Source of the DNA: Nageia nagi
Taxonomy: Eukaryota; Pinophyta
Reading direction: 5' to 3'
Assembly: GCA_050084985.1 (NCBI GenBank)
Contig: JBITNC010000001.1
Span: forward strand, 16,926,001-16,990,000
DNA length: 64,000 nt
Part shown: one piece after another, positions 12,251 to 23,635 of the stretch
Numbering within the stretch: position 1 is the stretch's first letter
Layout of the letters: the number at the start of each line of letters is the position of its first letter
Notes under the pieces: model-generated
What the model was told of the DNA's origin: nothing
Databases searched by the model: none
The model's input: only the letters and a program-made list of their open reading frames with translations
Translations under genes and position numbers: made by a program

Positions 12251-12747
12251 TGAAGGATTTGAACTAGATCTAAACAAATCCTCTAGGACCTAAGACTAGG
12301 AAGCTAAATCATTCATCATCTACAATTCTAAGAACATCATTCACACAATATGACACCAATATAATGTGGTTCCTCCCTCCTTGGGAGTACATCCACAACT
12401 AGTTCTCTATTCTCAATCTATGTCTCTCTTACAACTATTCTCTTGCTCTCTCCTACACAACCAAGTAGAGTAATCTTACTCCAAAACTTAGATATGTTAC
12501 AAGAGGAGAGGCCCTCTATTTATAGCTTGAGAGCACCTCCCTAACCTTCCTTTAACCCAAGGGTAAGGTTAGGGTTACATTAAATGTATCACCTAACTTC
12601 AACCTACCAACTAACCACTTTGGTAAAGTCAAAGTCTACATATTAAAGAATTCAATTAATCTCTTAAGGTATCTACATACCCTTAAGTGATTAATTGAAT
12701 TTACAAGGAGTTTAGATATTCACAATATTTCATTACAAATTCTAACA
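12251..12747 (-). repeat. E2 3' LTR
   Basis: 497 bases, bounded by TG and CA, differing from 20684-21180 at three positions. It contains the hairpin at 12649-12701 and, in reverse, the TATA context GCTATAAATAG. Confidence 0.92.
12649..12701. promoter_or_regulatory. long inverted repeat (hairpin) in the E2 LTR
   Basis: AATTCAATTAATCTCTTAAG with GTAT (12649-12672) pairs with ATACCCTTAAGTGATTAATT with GAATT (12677-12701) around a 4-base loop, with one bulge and one mismatch. It lies where the E1 hairpin lies. The inner CTTAAGG-GTAT part is shared; the outer stem is not. The same structure occurs in the other LTR at about 21082-21134. Confidence 0.78.
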
Positions 12748-12760
12748 CTCCCCCTTAATG
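12748..12760 (-). promoter_or_regulatory. E2 polypurine tract
   Basis: Read on the minus strand, CATTAAGGGGGAG abuts the TGTTAGAATT start of the LTR. E1 has the same 13 bases at 26361-26373. It primes plus-strand DNA synthesis. Confidence 0.85.
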
Positions 12761-13574
12761 CAATATTAGGATAGAGCGTAGAAGAGAGAAGAGAGAGAGT
12801 AAGAGAGAGTTCTCCTCCATAGAGATACAAGTGGAGATGAGAACATTTACATATTTGAGAATCTTTTGATAACTAGTATGAGACTCACTACATTACCATT
12901 TGACAAAAAATGGTTTACAATACAATCATTAACCACAACTGGTTTCACTGTACATAGTAGTCGATCAGCTTTAAGCTGACATGTGAGTCTCCATGAGCTT
13001 GCTTTCACAAGGTGAGTAACCTGCATTTCTGAAGAAGATCCTGCATGCTACAAGCAACTCATGAACAAAATCAGTTAGATGCATCATATATTCAAATAAG
13101 AGAATCAAATAATGCCATCTTATAAATAACTGATCAATGGTGCACTATAAGCCATCACAGAGATGCCAAGCCATCACTCATAGTCACCGGTTGTATATAG
13201 ACATGTGTTGATTTTAAATAGAGCATAAAAATTGTACAACGAGTTTCTCACGTAGAGCAAACTCACCACGGAGGTATAGAATGTACAACAAGTTCCTCAC
13301 GTAGAGCGAACTTACCACGGAGGTATATTAATTATATGCTCAAAATTTGTACAACAAGTTTCTCACACAGAGCAAACTCACCATGGAGGTATAAAATGTA
13401 TAATAAGTTTGTCACGCAGAGCAAACTTACCACTGAGGTATAAAATAATCAACACTCTATAACAATAATTGTACAACAAGTTTGTCACGCAGAGCAAACT
13501 TACCACGGAGGTCTAGAATGTACAATCAAAAAGGCCTTTTAGAGGTGAAGTTTCATTACTAACAAAAGTTTAAA
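12761..13574 (-). other. E2 3' untranslated region with tandem repeats
   Basis: About 0.8 kb lies between RNase H and the polypurine tract. It holds five copies of a roughly 49-base unit at 13237-13518 (core GTACAACAAGTTTCTCAC, then AGAGCAAACT and CACGGAGGT). It also holds sequence shared with E1 around TGGTGCACTATAAG and GTGAGTCTCA. No open frame is recognised, so there is no envelope-like gene. Confidence 0.65.
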
Positions 13575-14688
13575 CTTCACTCCCCTTGAGGGCAACTTCA
13601 CCAACCCGAGAGAATCCCTAAGCTTGCAGAACTGAGCTTCAGGAAGGGGCTTGGTGAACAAATCAGCGGAGTTTTCAGTAGATGGACAATACTGCAAGTG
13701 TATGATGTCATCTAGAACCTTCTCCCTGATAAAATGAGCTTGGATTTCTACATGTTTGGTTCACTGATGGAACACAGGATTCTTAGCCAAAGAGATAGCT
13801 GATTGATTGTCTAAGGAAATAAGAGATGGGCCATTTTGCTTATACCTAATTTCGTTCAAAAGATGTCGTAACCAAATAGCGTCTTGGGCAGCAACAGACA
13901 TAGCTCGATATTCAGCTTCGTTGGTAGAAAGAGTCACAGTAGGTTACTTCTTGGAAGCCCAAGAGATAGCACCTGAACCAATGCTAAACACATATGTAGA
14001 GGTTGATTTTCTGTCATCTCTATCTCCCCCATAATCAGAATCTGAGAACCCTGAGAGAACAATCGAGGGCACTTTGGAATACTTAAGAGTAAGATCCTTT
14101 ATCCCTGCAACATACCTCAAGATTTGTTTAACAGCATTGAGGTGTTCAACATATGGTTTTTGCATGAATCGTGCCATCAGATTCACTGCAAAGGCAATAT
14201 CAGGATAAGAGATAGTCAGATACAGAAGACTACCAATCAATTATCTATAAGCTATAGCATCAGCCAATTGAGAATCTGAGCTCAGTGATACACCGATTCC
14301 AGAAGAAATAGGAATTGCAGCATATTTACACTCATCCATTCCAAACTTTTGCAAGATGTCTGATGTATACTTAGATTGACTAAGATAAGTACAATCTTTG
14401 TGTTGGTATACTTGCATCCTAAGATAGTAATGCAATAGACCTAGATCAGTCATTTCAAATGTTGCCTTGAGTTTGGAGATGCACTCTTGGATGATTTCAA
14501 TATTATTTCCTGTTATGAGAAGATCATCCACATAAAGGAGAATTATGACCACGTCTTTTCCTTGATTGAGTACATATAGATCTGAATCTGAGAAGCACTT
14601 GGAAAAACCAATATCTGTAAAGAATTCTGAAATTTTCTTGTACCATGCTCTAGGTGCTTGCTTAAGTCCATACAAAGAATTCTTTAGC
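13575..14688 (-). pseudogene. E2 reverse transcriptase C-part and RNase H
   Basis: The minus strand reads CKLKNSLYGLKQAPRAWYKK, then the catalytic LLYVDDLLITGNN, then GSLLYL, VKQILRYVAGIKD, FSDSDYGGDRDDRKSTS and the RNase H motif STNEAEYRAM, ending with DLFTKPLPEAQFCKLRD. Stops interrupt it at 14241-14243 (YR*LIGSLLYL), 13944-13946 (KK*PT) and 13761-13763 (HQ*TKH). Each can be explained by C-to-T: CAA to TAA twice and CGA to TGA. One base is also missing at the extreme C-terminus relative to E1, shifting the last residues. Confidence 0.88.
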
Positions 14689-15693
14689 TTACACACAAGA
14701 GACTCTTTTCCTTCTAGGAATAAATCCTTCTGGTTGATTCATGTAGATTTCAACATCTAAGTCACCATTGAGAAATGCACTTTTGACATCAAGTTGAAAA
14801 GCTTTCCATCCTTGAGCTACAGAAAGAGCAAGGATTATTCTGATAGTAGGCATCTTGGCCACAGGAGCAAAGGTTTCCTCATAATCAATACCATATTTTT
14901 GAGCGAATCCTTTGGCCACTAACCTTGCTTTGTACTTTTCAATTTTTCCATTCGAATTGTACTTGACCTTGTATATCCATTTATTACCAATCATATTTTT
15001 CTCATTGGGATAAGGAACCAAATCCCAAGTTTCATTTTTCATGAGCGCCTCATACTCAACTTTCATAGCTTCCATCCAACACTCTTGCTTGGAAGCTTCT
15101 TTGAAGGTTGATGGCTCATGTGTATTATCAATTTTGGCAAATAAAGAGCTATTCAAGGTCATACTCCTTGTAATTCTCTGTGTTGGAGAATTTTGCTCGT
15201 GTGGTGACTTCTCTACATGATTATCCAACCAGTTAGGTGTAGGCGAAGAATCATCTGTATCAGACACCTCAGCATGAGAGGTCGTATCCTCAGAAAGTTC
15301 ATTGAACTTAACATCCCTAGAAACAAAGACTATTTTATGGGATGAAGAGTAGAGCCTGTAACCTCTATGCTGATTATCATACCCCACAAAGAGGCATTTT
15401 TCTGATCGTTTATCTAGCTTCTTTCTTTTCTCTGAGGTAATGAAGGCAAATGCATCACAATCGAAGACCCTGAAGTGTGAGAGGTTAGGTTTCTTTCCTG
15501 TCCATGCTTCATATGGAGTTTTACCTTCAACTGCTTTAGTAGGACACCTATTTAGGGTGTGAATAGCAGTGTGAACAGCTTCTCCCCATAAGAAACTAGG
15601 AAGGTTACCCAACATGCATCTTGCCATTTCCATAATGGTGTGATTCTTCCTTTCAGCAACTCCATTTTGCTGAAGGGTGTAAGGGATTGTGAA
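14689..15693 (-). pseudogene. E2 integrase C-part and reverse transcriptase N-part
   Basis: After the stop at 15694 the frame stays open through IPYT, NGVAERKNHTIMEMARCM, FLWGEAVHTAIHTLNRCPT, the linker, and the RT start (NKWIYKVKYNSNGKIEKYKA, RLVAKGFAQKYGIDYEETFA, FQLDVKSAFLNGDL, YMNQPEGF). A frameshift near 14690 ends this frame; the correct one resumes at CKLKNSLYG. In the family these parts join the DNA copy into the genome and copy the RNA into DNA. Confidence 0.88.
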
Positions 15694-17489
15694 TTATCGC
15701 TTAATCCCATGTTTAACATAATAGTCGTTAAATTCATTACTATTATATTCACCCCCATTATCAGATCTCAGCATCTTGATCTTAAAATCAGTTTGATTTT
15801 CAACAAGTGCCTTGAAGTCTCTAAACCTGTCAAAAGTTTGATCCTTATGCTCAAGTAGATAACCAAATGTCATCTTACTGAAGTCATCAATGAAGGTCAG
15901 AACATAAGAAGCTCCCCCTAGTGACTTAGTCTGAAAAGGACCCATCAAATCTGAATGCACAAGCTGAAGAGGACAAGTAGCCCGAGTTGCCTTATCTTTT
16001 TCAAACTTTTGCCTATGCATCTTTCCTAGAATGCACCTTTGACAAAGACCAATTGTAGGTGAAATATTAGGTAAACCTTCCACAAGTGCTTGAGTTTTCA
16101 TATCTTGAATACTCTTATGGTTAAGGTGTCCTAATCGTTGATGCCAAAGATTACCTTTTGAACAAACATTTGCAGCAAGACAAATCTTTGAAGGTACTTG
16201 ATCCATAATATAAAGGTCATCCTTTACTGATCCTTTCATCAAGGTGGCAAGTCCTTTCTTAACACACCAGGACTGTGAGGTAAACTCAAATGAACATCCT
16301 TTCCTTGTAATCTGAATTACAAAGATGAGATTCATCCTTAGTTTAGGCACATAAAAGACATTATCAAGAGTCTTTTCATGAATCTTCACACTCCCTATTC
16401 CGTGAACATCAAGGACTGTATTATCACCTATCACAACTACATCCTTTTTGTACTTATGAAAGTTTTCAAACTTATTCTTTTCATAACACATGTGATTAGT
16501 GCATCTTGAATCAACAATCCAATCATTTGAAATAGTTTGAGTCATTGAGTAGTAGGCAACAGTAGCAGTATGCTTGTTCTTCTTTCTATTATTGAAATTT
16601 ATCACATTTGCATTTCCTTTACCTTTTTGAGCAAATTTCTTTTTGCGACAATCATACTCTTTGTGCCCAAAGATACCACAAAAGTTACAATTTCCATCAA
16701 ACTTTTCCTGAGATGTTGGATTGCTTGATCTAGCTTTGTCATTCCTTTGCCTGTAGTTGTCATGATTATTGTTGCCCTTTTTGTCATACTTCCTGAAGGT
16801 AGATGAGGACTTGTTATATTTGAATTTATAATGTTTGAACTTTTTTTTGAAAGGAGTTTTGGTTACTCCTAGAGCAATGCTATTGTCCTTTGGAGAAAGG
16901 TTCAACATTTTCTTATTCAAAGTTTCTTCATGCTTCAGAAGGAGTCTAGAAAGGTTATCAAGTGAGATGACATCTTCTTCATCATCGAGCCTTATTTCCA
17001 TAACCGTGACAAAGTTGCTGAACTTTGTAGTAAGGCTTTGAAGAATGATGAAGACCATGAACTCATCATTGATCCAGTTGCACCCACAACCAACCAATTA
17101 TGTCTTGAGGTCAATGATTTTGTTTAAGTAGATGGAGGCACTTTCATCTTCACTTTGTCGATACTGCAACAACTTTTGTAGAATGGTAAACCTCCTTGAA
17201 AATTTGGACCCAAGGTAAATTTTCTTTAACCTATCCTAAGCTTCCTTTGTTAAAGTTGATGAAAAGATCATGAGAAGGACATCATTTGAAACTGCACGAT
17301 AAATCATTGAAGTTGCTAACTCATTCTTTGAGTTGTATACTTCAAGAGCCTTCTCATCGGTAGGAGCGACCAAGTCTTCACTAACTGTCTGCCACAGCCT
17401 CCTTGCTTGTAACTTGGCTTTCATACGAGGTTCCATATTCCAAAGTTGGAACCATCGAGTATATGCTTGGGAACGAAGGTTTCAACCAT
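15694..17489 (-). pseudogene. E2 gag, protease and integrase catalytic core
   Basis: The start is MVETFVPKHILDGSNFGIW at 17489. One base is missing just after IW (compare GIWKPRM), and further frameshifts lie between 17236 and 17097; from 17097 the frame is open for 467 codons. It carries the gag zinc knuckle CNFCGIFGHKEYDC, a protease motif reading VDSRCTNH where DSG is expected, the integrase zinc region (LWHQRLGHLNHKS to LCQRC), and a core with HSDLMGPF, FIDDFS and RSDNGGEYNSNEF (D, D, E). It ends at TAA 15694-15696, which replaces a glutamine codon in KR*FTIPYT. Confidence 0.9.
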
Positions 17490-18719
17490 TGCTACAAAAA
17501 AGAGTAAATATGCAATAAGAATGCAAACTTTTACAATTTTCCATCTATACATATAAAACATCTAATAAGAAAACATGTCCCATATGTGCAAACTTATTAA
17601 CCACGATCCATAGAAGGATAAAGTTGGGGTTGTTTTCTTGTATAGAATTAGGCCTTCACCTGGATGCCCGCAAGGTGGAGCCCAGGTACTACCAGTCCTC
17701 AACCAGTTCACCTTGGTCAATAATATACTCTCACTAGGAGAAGTACTAACTATTTTCCAAGGATCCGACGTATCTTGGACCGGCCATTTTAATTATCTTG
17801 ATTAAGGTTTTCAATTTTCCTCCTAGGTTATCAGGATAATCCCTGAATGGACGTGCGGACATGTGGTATCACTACACACATGCCTGCCCACCTAATAGAG
17901 TTATGTCCAATCTAACAGAGGTCTTAGGGGCAATTAAGACGGACTTACCACCACTCGATTCTTTGGACTAAAAAGGCTCCAGTCTGCCCTATCCTCACCT
18001 CATGGCTCCCCAAACAAGTCATGTTGTGGAAAATACGTGCGGATGTATTCATTTTAGGGGTTACTTTCAAATTTTTACGTATTGCAAGTATAAAGCAAAT
18101 GTGCAAAAATATAAAGTAAAGTGAAAATACTCCATCCACACGAACTTGAAACCTTAAGAGGCCAAAATTGAGTCCAATGGGTTTTATACTAACCCCTAAA
18201 GGACTTTTACATTTTTCATATTTTTGCTCAAGTTCAAAAATAATGAATTTTTCAAATGTTAAGTCCTATTTAGCATTAATCCATAACTTAAACATGTATT
18301 AGTCCATGACTTAAAATTAAGTTTTAAACATGCATCATGCATTTTAACTTATAAATTTAAGTACTAAGCATGCTTTAATCCTAACAATGTTAAGAGGCAT
18401 GCATTTTAAACTTAGCATGCAAGATCTATTTAGCATAACGTAAACATTTAAGTAACATGCAAGATCTATTTAGTATCACATGCAAGATCTATTTAGCATA
18501 ACATGCAAGATCTATTTAGATTTAAGTAAAAAATGATAAAAATTCCCCCCATTTTGACTTAAAGTGCTAACAACTTGGATGCTAAAAATGATGTTTAAGT
18601 GTAGGTGCTTCCTTTTTGTCACTTAAGGGGTAAACCTTAAATATTTAAGGGTGACTAAGGTAAAAAATCAAATCAAATTGGGAGTGGGTAAAAAAAATAA
18701 ATACCCAACAACTAAAGTT

Positions 18720-19790
18720 GACAAAAAAAATTTGAAAGGGCCATGTGTAAGCCTCATGGAGGTGGAAAGGCTAGGCAGAGGTGGCAGGAGAGACCAAAGT
18801 GTGTAGAAGGGTGGCGAGTCACGTGGAGTGTGAGAGGCTGGGCTACAGAGGGAGTCCAAGGTGGCAAGGAGGTCGGTAAGGTGGTGGAGGTCACGTGGGT
18901 CGGTCAGTCGGTGGTTGACCACCCAATGCGCAACGTCAGGGCAGCGAGGGAGGAGGGTCACATTTAAAAATGGAACCTTCTCTACGTTGTGTGCAGATCC
19001 TTAGTGCATATCCTGCGAACATGGAAGTCCATGTAATGTGGAGTTATTCAACGTATCTGTGTTGGGTGTAGCAATAAACAGCAGATGCCAGGGCAGAGAA
19101 GTGGAGGAGAGGTTGTGCGTAGAGGGAGATGTCAACCGCAGCCAACGATCATGGTAGGACGTGAAAGGCTATCTGCACCATGCATCACGTGGACCCATTC
19201 AACGTTGGAGTCCATGAAACGGTCTGCATCCTACGATCAGTGCAGCTTGGGAAATAATTTACGTGTGCCATTGTGTGCAGATCCTACATGCATTGGAGTC
19301 TAAGAAACTATCTGCAAGTATGCAATCATTGCAGTCTAGGAACGGTGTCTGCACTTACCTTTCGCAGCATGGAGGTGGAGGCTCTCTGTCGGCTGCAGAA
19401 TAGATCCTAGAAACATGGCAGTCCATGGAAACGTGGTCTACATGGGGTGCAAACATTGCGTGGACCTTATCAACGTAGCTGTGTCATGCATATGCGACGA
19501 TTTGGCGAGGAAGGAGGTTGCATCGATGTTGCAAGGGTGCATGGAGGTGAAGGCAGTCAGGCGAGCAGCATAGGCCATAGAACAGGGTCTGCATTCTAGA
19601 TTTTGTCAAACCATAGACCCAAGCAACGGATTGGTTGGGGCAGTGTTGTCTTGATGCTTCCTAACGCTCCGTCGACATGCAGGGAGGAGGAGGCGGTTGC
19701 CAGGGGCCGTGCATGTGGGGTTGGAGGCAGGCGGAGGAGCGGGCACGCGTGGGCGGAGGAGCGGTGCATCACGTTGAACCCCCCCCCCCT
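18720..19790. other. GC-rich island with degenerate repeats in the E2 leader
   Basis: It is G-rich on the plus strand, so C-rich in E2's sense. Variants of a phrase such as GTCCATG, then AACG, then GTCTGCA recur at roughly 100-150 base spacing from 18960 to 19600. It ends in a run of C at about 19780-19789. Open frames here are not convincing proteins. Confidence 0.5.
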
Positions 19791-20553
19791 GAAATTTAAT
19801 CAGATTTTATATGGTTTTAATTTATGACCATAATAAATTTATTTTTATTTTCCCTGACCCCTCTAAACTATATAATATTTGTTTGAATAATAAAAATATA
19901 TATATAAGTTTGTGATTATTTTAAACAAATATATATATTTTTGATTAGTTTAAATAAAACTAAAATATTATATATATATATATATATATATATTATATTG
20001 AGCCTTTGCAACTCAAAAAACAAATTGTCCTCCTTTTATTTTTGGAAATGTTGATGCCTTTTGCTTAGGAACATATCAATAACTCACTAATGATAGTATA
20101 TATGAGAAATTTCATAATAATACATTACTATTTTAAGCAAATAGTAATAACATAATACTACTAATATAAAAAATGTTAGTATATATTGCAATTTTGCATC
20201 ATATATTGGTATTTAATCAAATAATTGAACCAACACATACTTTTAAGTTCAATATAATATGAACAACAAATTACAATTTTTGTATACTAACCCTTTTGAA
20301 AAGAACTATAGCAAGTTAAAAGTGCAAGTAACATAGAGGATTAGTAAAAAATTGCAATTTGTTAATCACAACTTAAAAAGGACTAACACATAGCAAATAT
20401 GTGTTAGTAGTAGTATGTAATAATCCAAAAAAAATGACCAAATGAGGAGGAACTTTATACCTTTTCTTTAAAAATTTACCTCACCAATGGGGTGTAAGAT
20501 GAGGAATGAAGAAGGAAGAAGAACCTCCAAGATGTAGCTTCCACACCAAAATA

Positions 20554-20668
20554 AGAGCTTCTACACCAAGAAGAAGAGATTCTACAACAAGGAGAGTGTC
20601 TACACCTAGAAGAAGAGCTTCCACAACAAGGAGAGTGTCTACACCTAGAAGAAGAGCTTCCACAACAA
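20554..20668 (-). repeat. 39-base minisatellite next to the E2 primer site
   Basis: About three copies of a 39-base unit (AGAAGAAGAGCTTCCACAAC, then AAGGAGAGTG, then TCTACACCT) run directly up to the primer binding site. The last copy merges into its CAAGG edge. Confidence 0.75.
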
Positions 20669-20681
20669 GGCTCTGATACCA
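20669..20681 (-). promoter_or_regulatory. E2 primer binding site (initiator Met tRNA)
   Basis: On the minus strand TGGTATCAGAGCC follows the LTR after 2 bases. It is complementary to the initiator methionine tRNA 3' end, as in E1. Confidence 0.9.
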
Positions 20682-20683
20682 AT

Positions 20684-21180
20684 TGAAGGATTTGAACTAG
20701 ATCTAAACAAATCCTCTAGGACCTAAGACTAGGAAGCTAAATCATTCATCATCTACAATTCTAATAACATCATTCACACAATATGACACCAATATAATGT
20801 GGTTTCTCCCTCCTTGGGAGTACATCCACAACTAGTTCTCTATTCTCAATCTATGCCTCTCTTACAACTATTCTCTTGCTCTCTCCTACACAACCAAGTA
20901 GAGTAATCTTACTCCAAAACTTAGATATGTTACAAGAGGAGAGGCCCTCTATTTATAGCTTGAGAGCACCTCCCTAACCTTCCTTTAACCCAAGGGTAAG
21001 GTTAGGGTTACATTAAATGTATCACCTAACTTCAACCTACCAACTAACCACTTTGGTAAAGTCAAAGTCTACATATTAAAGAATTCAATTAATCTCTTAA
21101 GGTATCTACATACCCTTAAGTGATTAATTGAATTTACAAGGAGTTTAGATATTCACAATATTTCATTACAAATTCTAACA
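20684..21180 (-). repeat. E2 5' LTR
   Basis: 497 bases, nearly identical to 12251-12747. It provides the promoter for the minus-strand element RNA. Confidence 0.92.
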
Positions 21181-21185
21181 AAGGT

Positions 21186-22437
21186 AACAAGAGCATCTCA
21201 ACTTCTTCAACTTGTGTATTTAGATTTGATAGGTTCATTTCAGATTAAGTCACTTGGAGGAGCATCTTACATCTTAACCTTCATTGATGACTTTAGTAGG
21301 ATGACCTTTAGGTATCTACTTGAGCACAAGGATCAAACTTTTGAGGGTTTTAAGATTTTTTTAGGCCTTTGTTGAAAATCAAATTAACCTTAAAATCAAA
21401 ATATTGAGATCAAATAATGAAAAAGAATATAACAGCAATGAGTTCAATGACTACTATGCTAAGTATGAAATTAAGAGGTAATTTACAATTCCATACACTC
21501 CTCAATAGAATAGTGTTATCGAAAGGAAAAATAAAATAATTATGAAGATGACTAGATGCATGTTGAGTAATCTTTCTAAATTCTTATGGGGAGAAGCTAT
21601 GAGCATTGTTATTTACACCTTGAATAGGTGTTCCATAAAAGTCGTTCAAAGTAAAAATCCTTTTGAGGCATGGTCAAAAAGAAAACCTAACATTTCACAC
21701 CTTAAGGTGTTTGATTGTAAAGCATTCTCCTACATTATTTTTGAAAAAAGAAATAAGTTAGACAAAAGAGTTGAAAAATGCATCTTTATGGGTTATGAAA
21801 GTCAGCATCAAGGCTACAAGTTCTACTCTCTAACTTATAAAGCAGTGTTCATTTCAAGGGATGTTAAGTTCAATGAACTTCTTGAAGAATCTATTTCTCA
21901 TGAGGATGTTGATGATTCAGAAGACTCTTCAGTTGCTCCTATATGGTTGGATATTGATGTAGATAAGTCACTTTAGCAATAAAATTCTCCAACATAAAGG
22001 GTAATAAGGAGCATGACCTTGAATAAATCCTTAATTACCAAAATTAACAACAAGCATGAGCCCTCAACCTTAAAAAAAACATCTAAATAAGAGTGCTAGA
22101 TGGAAGTCATGAAAGTGGAGTATGAGACATTTACAAAAAATAAAACTTGGAACTTGGTTCTTTATCCTAATGAAAAGAATGTGATTGCTAATAAGTGGAT
22201 TTACAAATTCAAATTCAATTCAATTGAAGATATTGAGAAATACAAGGTAAGGTTAGTAGCTAAAGGTTTTGCTCAAGCATACAGTAGATTATGAGGAAAC
22301 CTTTGCTCCTGTGGTAAAGATGCCTACTATGAGAGATAATCTTGCTCTATCTATAGCTCAAAAATGAAAAGTTTTTCAATTTGACATCAAGAGTGCATTT
22401 CTCAATGGTGATTTAGATGTGAAAATTTTCATGAACC
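21186..22437 (+). pseudogene. E1 gag-pol remnant, part 2 (integrase to reverse transcriptase)
   Basis: This continues E1 pol after E2. It shows LDLIGSFQIKSLGGASYILT, FIDDFSRMTFRYLLEHKDQT, a TAA at 21479-21481 in KR*FTIPYTP, then CMLSNLSKFLWGEAM, FDCKAFSYIIFEKRNK, NKWIYKFKFNS, RLVAKGFAQ, YEETFAPVVKMPT and FDIKSAFLNGDLD. Stops and frameshifts are frequent. It breaks off at ATGAACC, where E3 is inserted, and continues at 24361. Confidence 0.85.
22433..22437. repeat. target-site duplication of E3, left copy (GAACC)
   Basis: GAACC precedes the E3 end TGAGAGAATT and recurs at 24356-24360. Joining the flanks gives the expected FMNQPKGF of reverse transcriptase. Confidence 0.85.
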
Positions 22438-22941
22438 TGAGAGAATTGAACTATAACAAGAATAATCTTAAACTACCAAGATCACATAAAAGATCTCATT
22501 CACATCTAACAAACTCACAAATAAGATAATCTCACAAAGTAATTCAAGATGTAAAGTGATTCCTTCAACTAAAAGTACATCCACTAATTAGATATTTACT
22601 TCAATCATAAATACAACTCTCTTACAATCCTCCTAATCTTAACTCCTACACTTCTATCTTATAGCATAACTTTACTCTATAATTGGTGTGTGATTACAAA
22701 GAGGGAGCCTTCTATTTATAGGCCAAAATCTCTCTTTAGATAATCTTTTTATCTAATATACAAAAGCATGACATGCACATCCTTTTACCGAAGAGGCATG
22801 CTCATGACATGGAATGTAGGATAAGTTACATTATCATATTCACTTAAATACTTAAGGTATCAATAAATACCTTTAAGTATTAGTGAATTTGCATATAAGA
22901 TTTAATACAACCTTTACAATAATGCATTATACATTTCAATA
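22438..22941 (-). repeat. E3 LTR, full-length copy
   Basis: Reverse complement of an E1-type LTR, including the TATA context and the hairpin around 22848-22895. It ends TTCAATA where CA is expected, and the adjacent polypurine tract reads CTTTCTCTTAAT for CTCCCCCTTAAT. Both are C-to-T changes. Confidence 0.85.
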
Positions 22942-22999
22942 CTTTCTCTTAATACAATATTGGGATAACGCGAGTAAGATAGAAGAAGAAGAGAAATTA

Positions 23000-23196
23000 A
23001 GAGAATAAAATATATGAAAATCCATACCCATTTTATCAGAGAGAAGGTTTTTTATGGCATCATACACCTAGAGTATTATCCATCCACTTTGAACTCTATT
23101 GATTTGTTCACTAAGCCCCTTCTGAAAGCTTAATTCTATAAGCTAAGGGATGCTATCAAGTTGGTGAAGTTTCCCTTAAAGGGGAGTGAAGTTTGA
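23000..23196 (+). pseudogene. E3 RNase H C-terminal fragment
   Basis: The plus strand reads MKIHTHF, REKVFYGIIHLEYYPSTLNS, IDLFTKPLL and KLRDAIKLVKFPLKGSEV before a stop. It is homologous to the E1 C-terminus at 25295-25479, on the opposite strand to the E3 LTRs. Confidence 0.8.
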
Positions 23197-23319
23197 ATTC
23201 TTATGTTGAATTCATGTTTATGATGACAACTTCACTCTTAGATGGATTTTGTGCTGTATAGTGTTGATTTTGTTATACATCTTCATGGTAAGTTCGCTCT
23301 ATATGAAGAACTTGTACAA

Positions 23320-23635
23320 ATTGGTCAATCTAGCACTGTTTAGTTATTTATATGTGAGGAAATCTTATGTGTCTTTTAGCACTGTTTAGTTATCCATATG
23401 TGAGGAACTCATATATGCATGTTCTATTTCTAGTCAATCTAACACTATTCAGTTATCCATATGTGAGAAACTCTTATGTGTCATTTGACACTATTTAGTT
23501 ATCCATATGTGAGGAACTCTTATGTGCATAATCTAACACTGTTCAGTTATCCATATGTGAAGAACTCTTATGTGTCTTTTGGCACTGTTCAATTATCCAC
23601 ATGTGAAGAACTCATATGTGCATGTTTTATTTTGT
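23320..23635 (+). repeat. E3 copy of the 3' UTR tandem repeats
   Basis: Several imperfect copies of a roughly 45-60 base unit with core CACTGTTTAGTTATCCATAT and GTGAGGAACTC. It is the same repeat family as 25610-25915. Confidence 0.75.

Larger units (their letters stand above)
17490..20668 (-). other. E2 untranslated leader (3.2 kb)
   Basis: It lies between primer site and gag and mirrors the long E1 leader. From gag outward it holds the E1-like block (about 17640-18180), AT-rich DNA with repeated GCAAGATCTATTTAG units near 18418-18520, a GC-rich island (18720-19790), AT-rich DNA with a (TA)n run near 19970-19995, and a 39-base minisatellite next to the primer site. Confidence 0.65.
12251..21180 (-). 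mobile_element. E2: young full-length Ty1-copia retrotransposon nested in E1 (reverse orientation)
   Basis: This is an 8930-base element whose 497-base LTRs differ at only 3 positions, flanked by AAGGT duplications. On the minus strand the order is LTR (20684-21180), primer site, 39-base repeats, 3.2 kb leader, gag-pol (17489 to about 13575), tandem repeats, polypurine tract and LTR (12251-12747). It belongs with E1 by shared layout, gag start, pol sequence, leader block, polypurine tract and LTR hairpin. Despite near-identical LTRs, pol has four in-frame stops, at least three frameshifts and a changed protease active site, so it cannot have supplied its own enzymes in its present form. Confidence 0.93.

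Noticed and set aside
13237-13518. Evenly spaced 49-base repeats that resemble a CRISPR array
   Set aside because: The copies are directly tandem with no unique spacers, and they lie in the 3' region of a plant retrotransposon.
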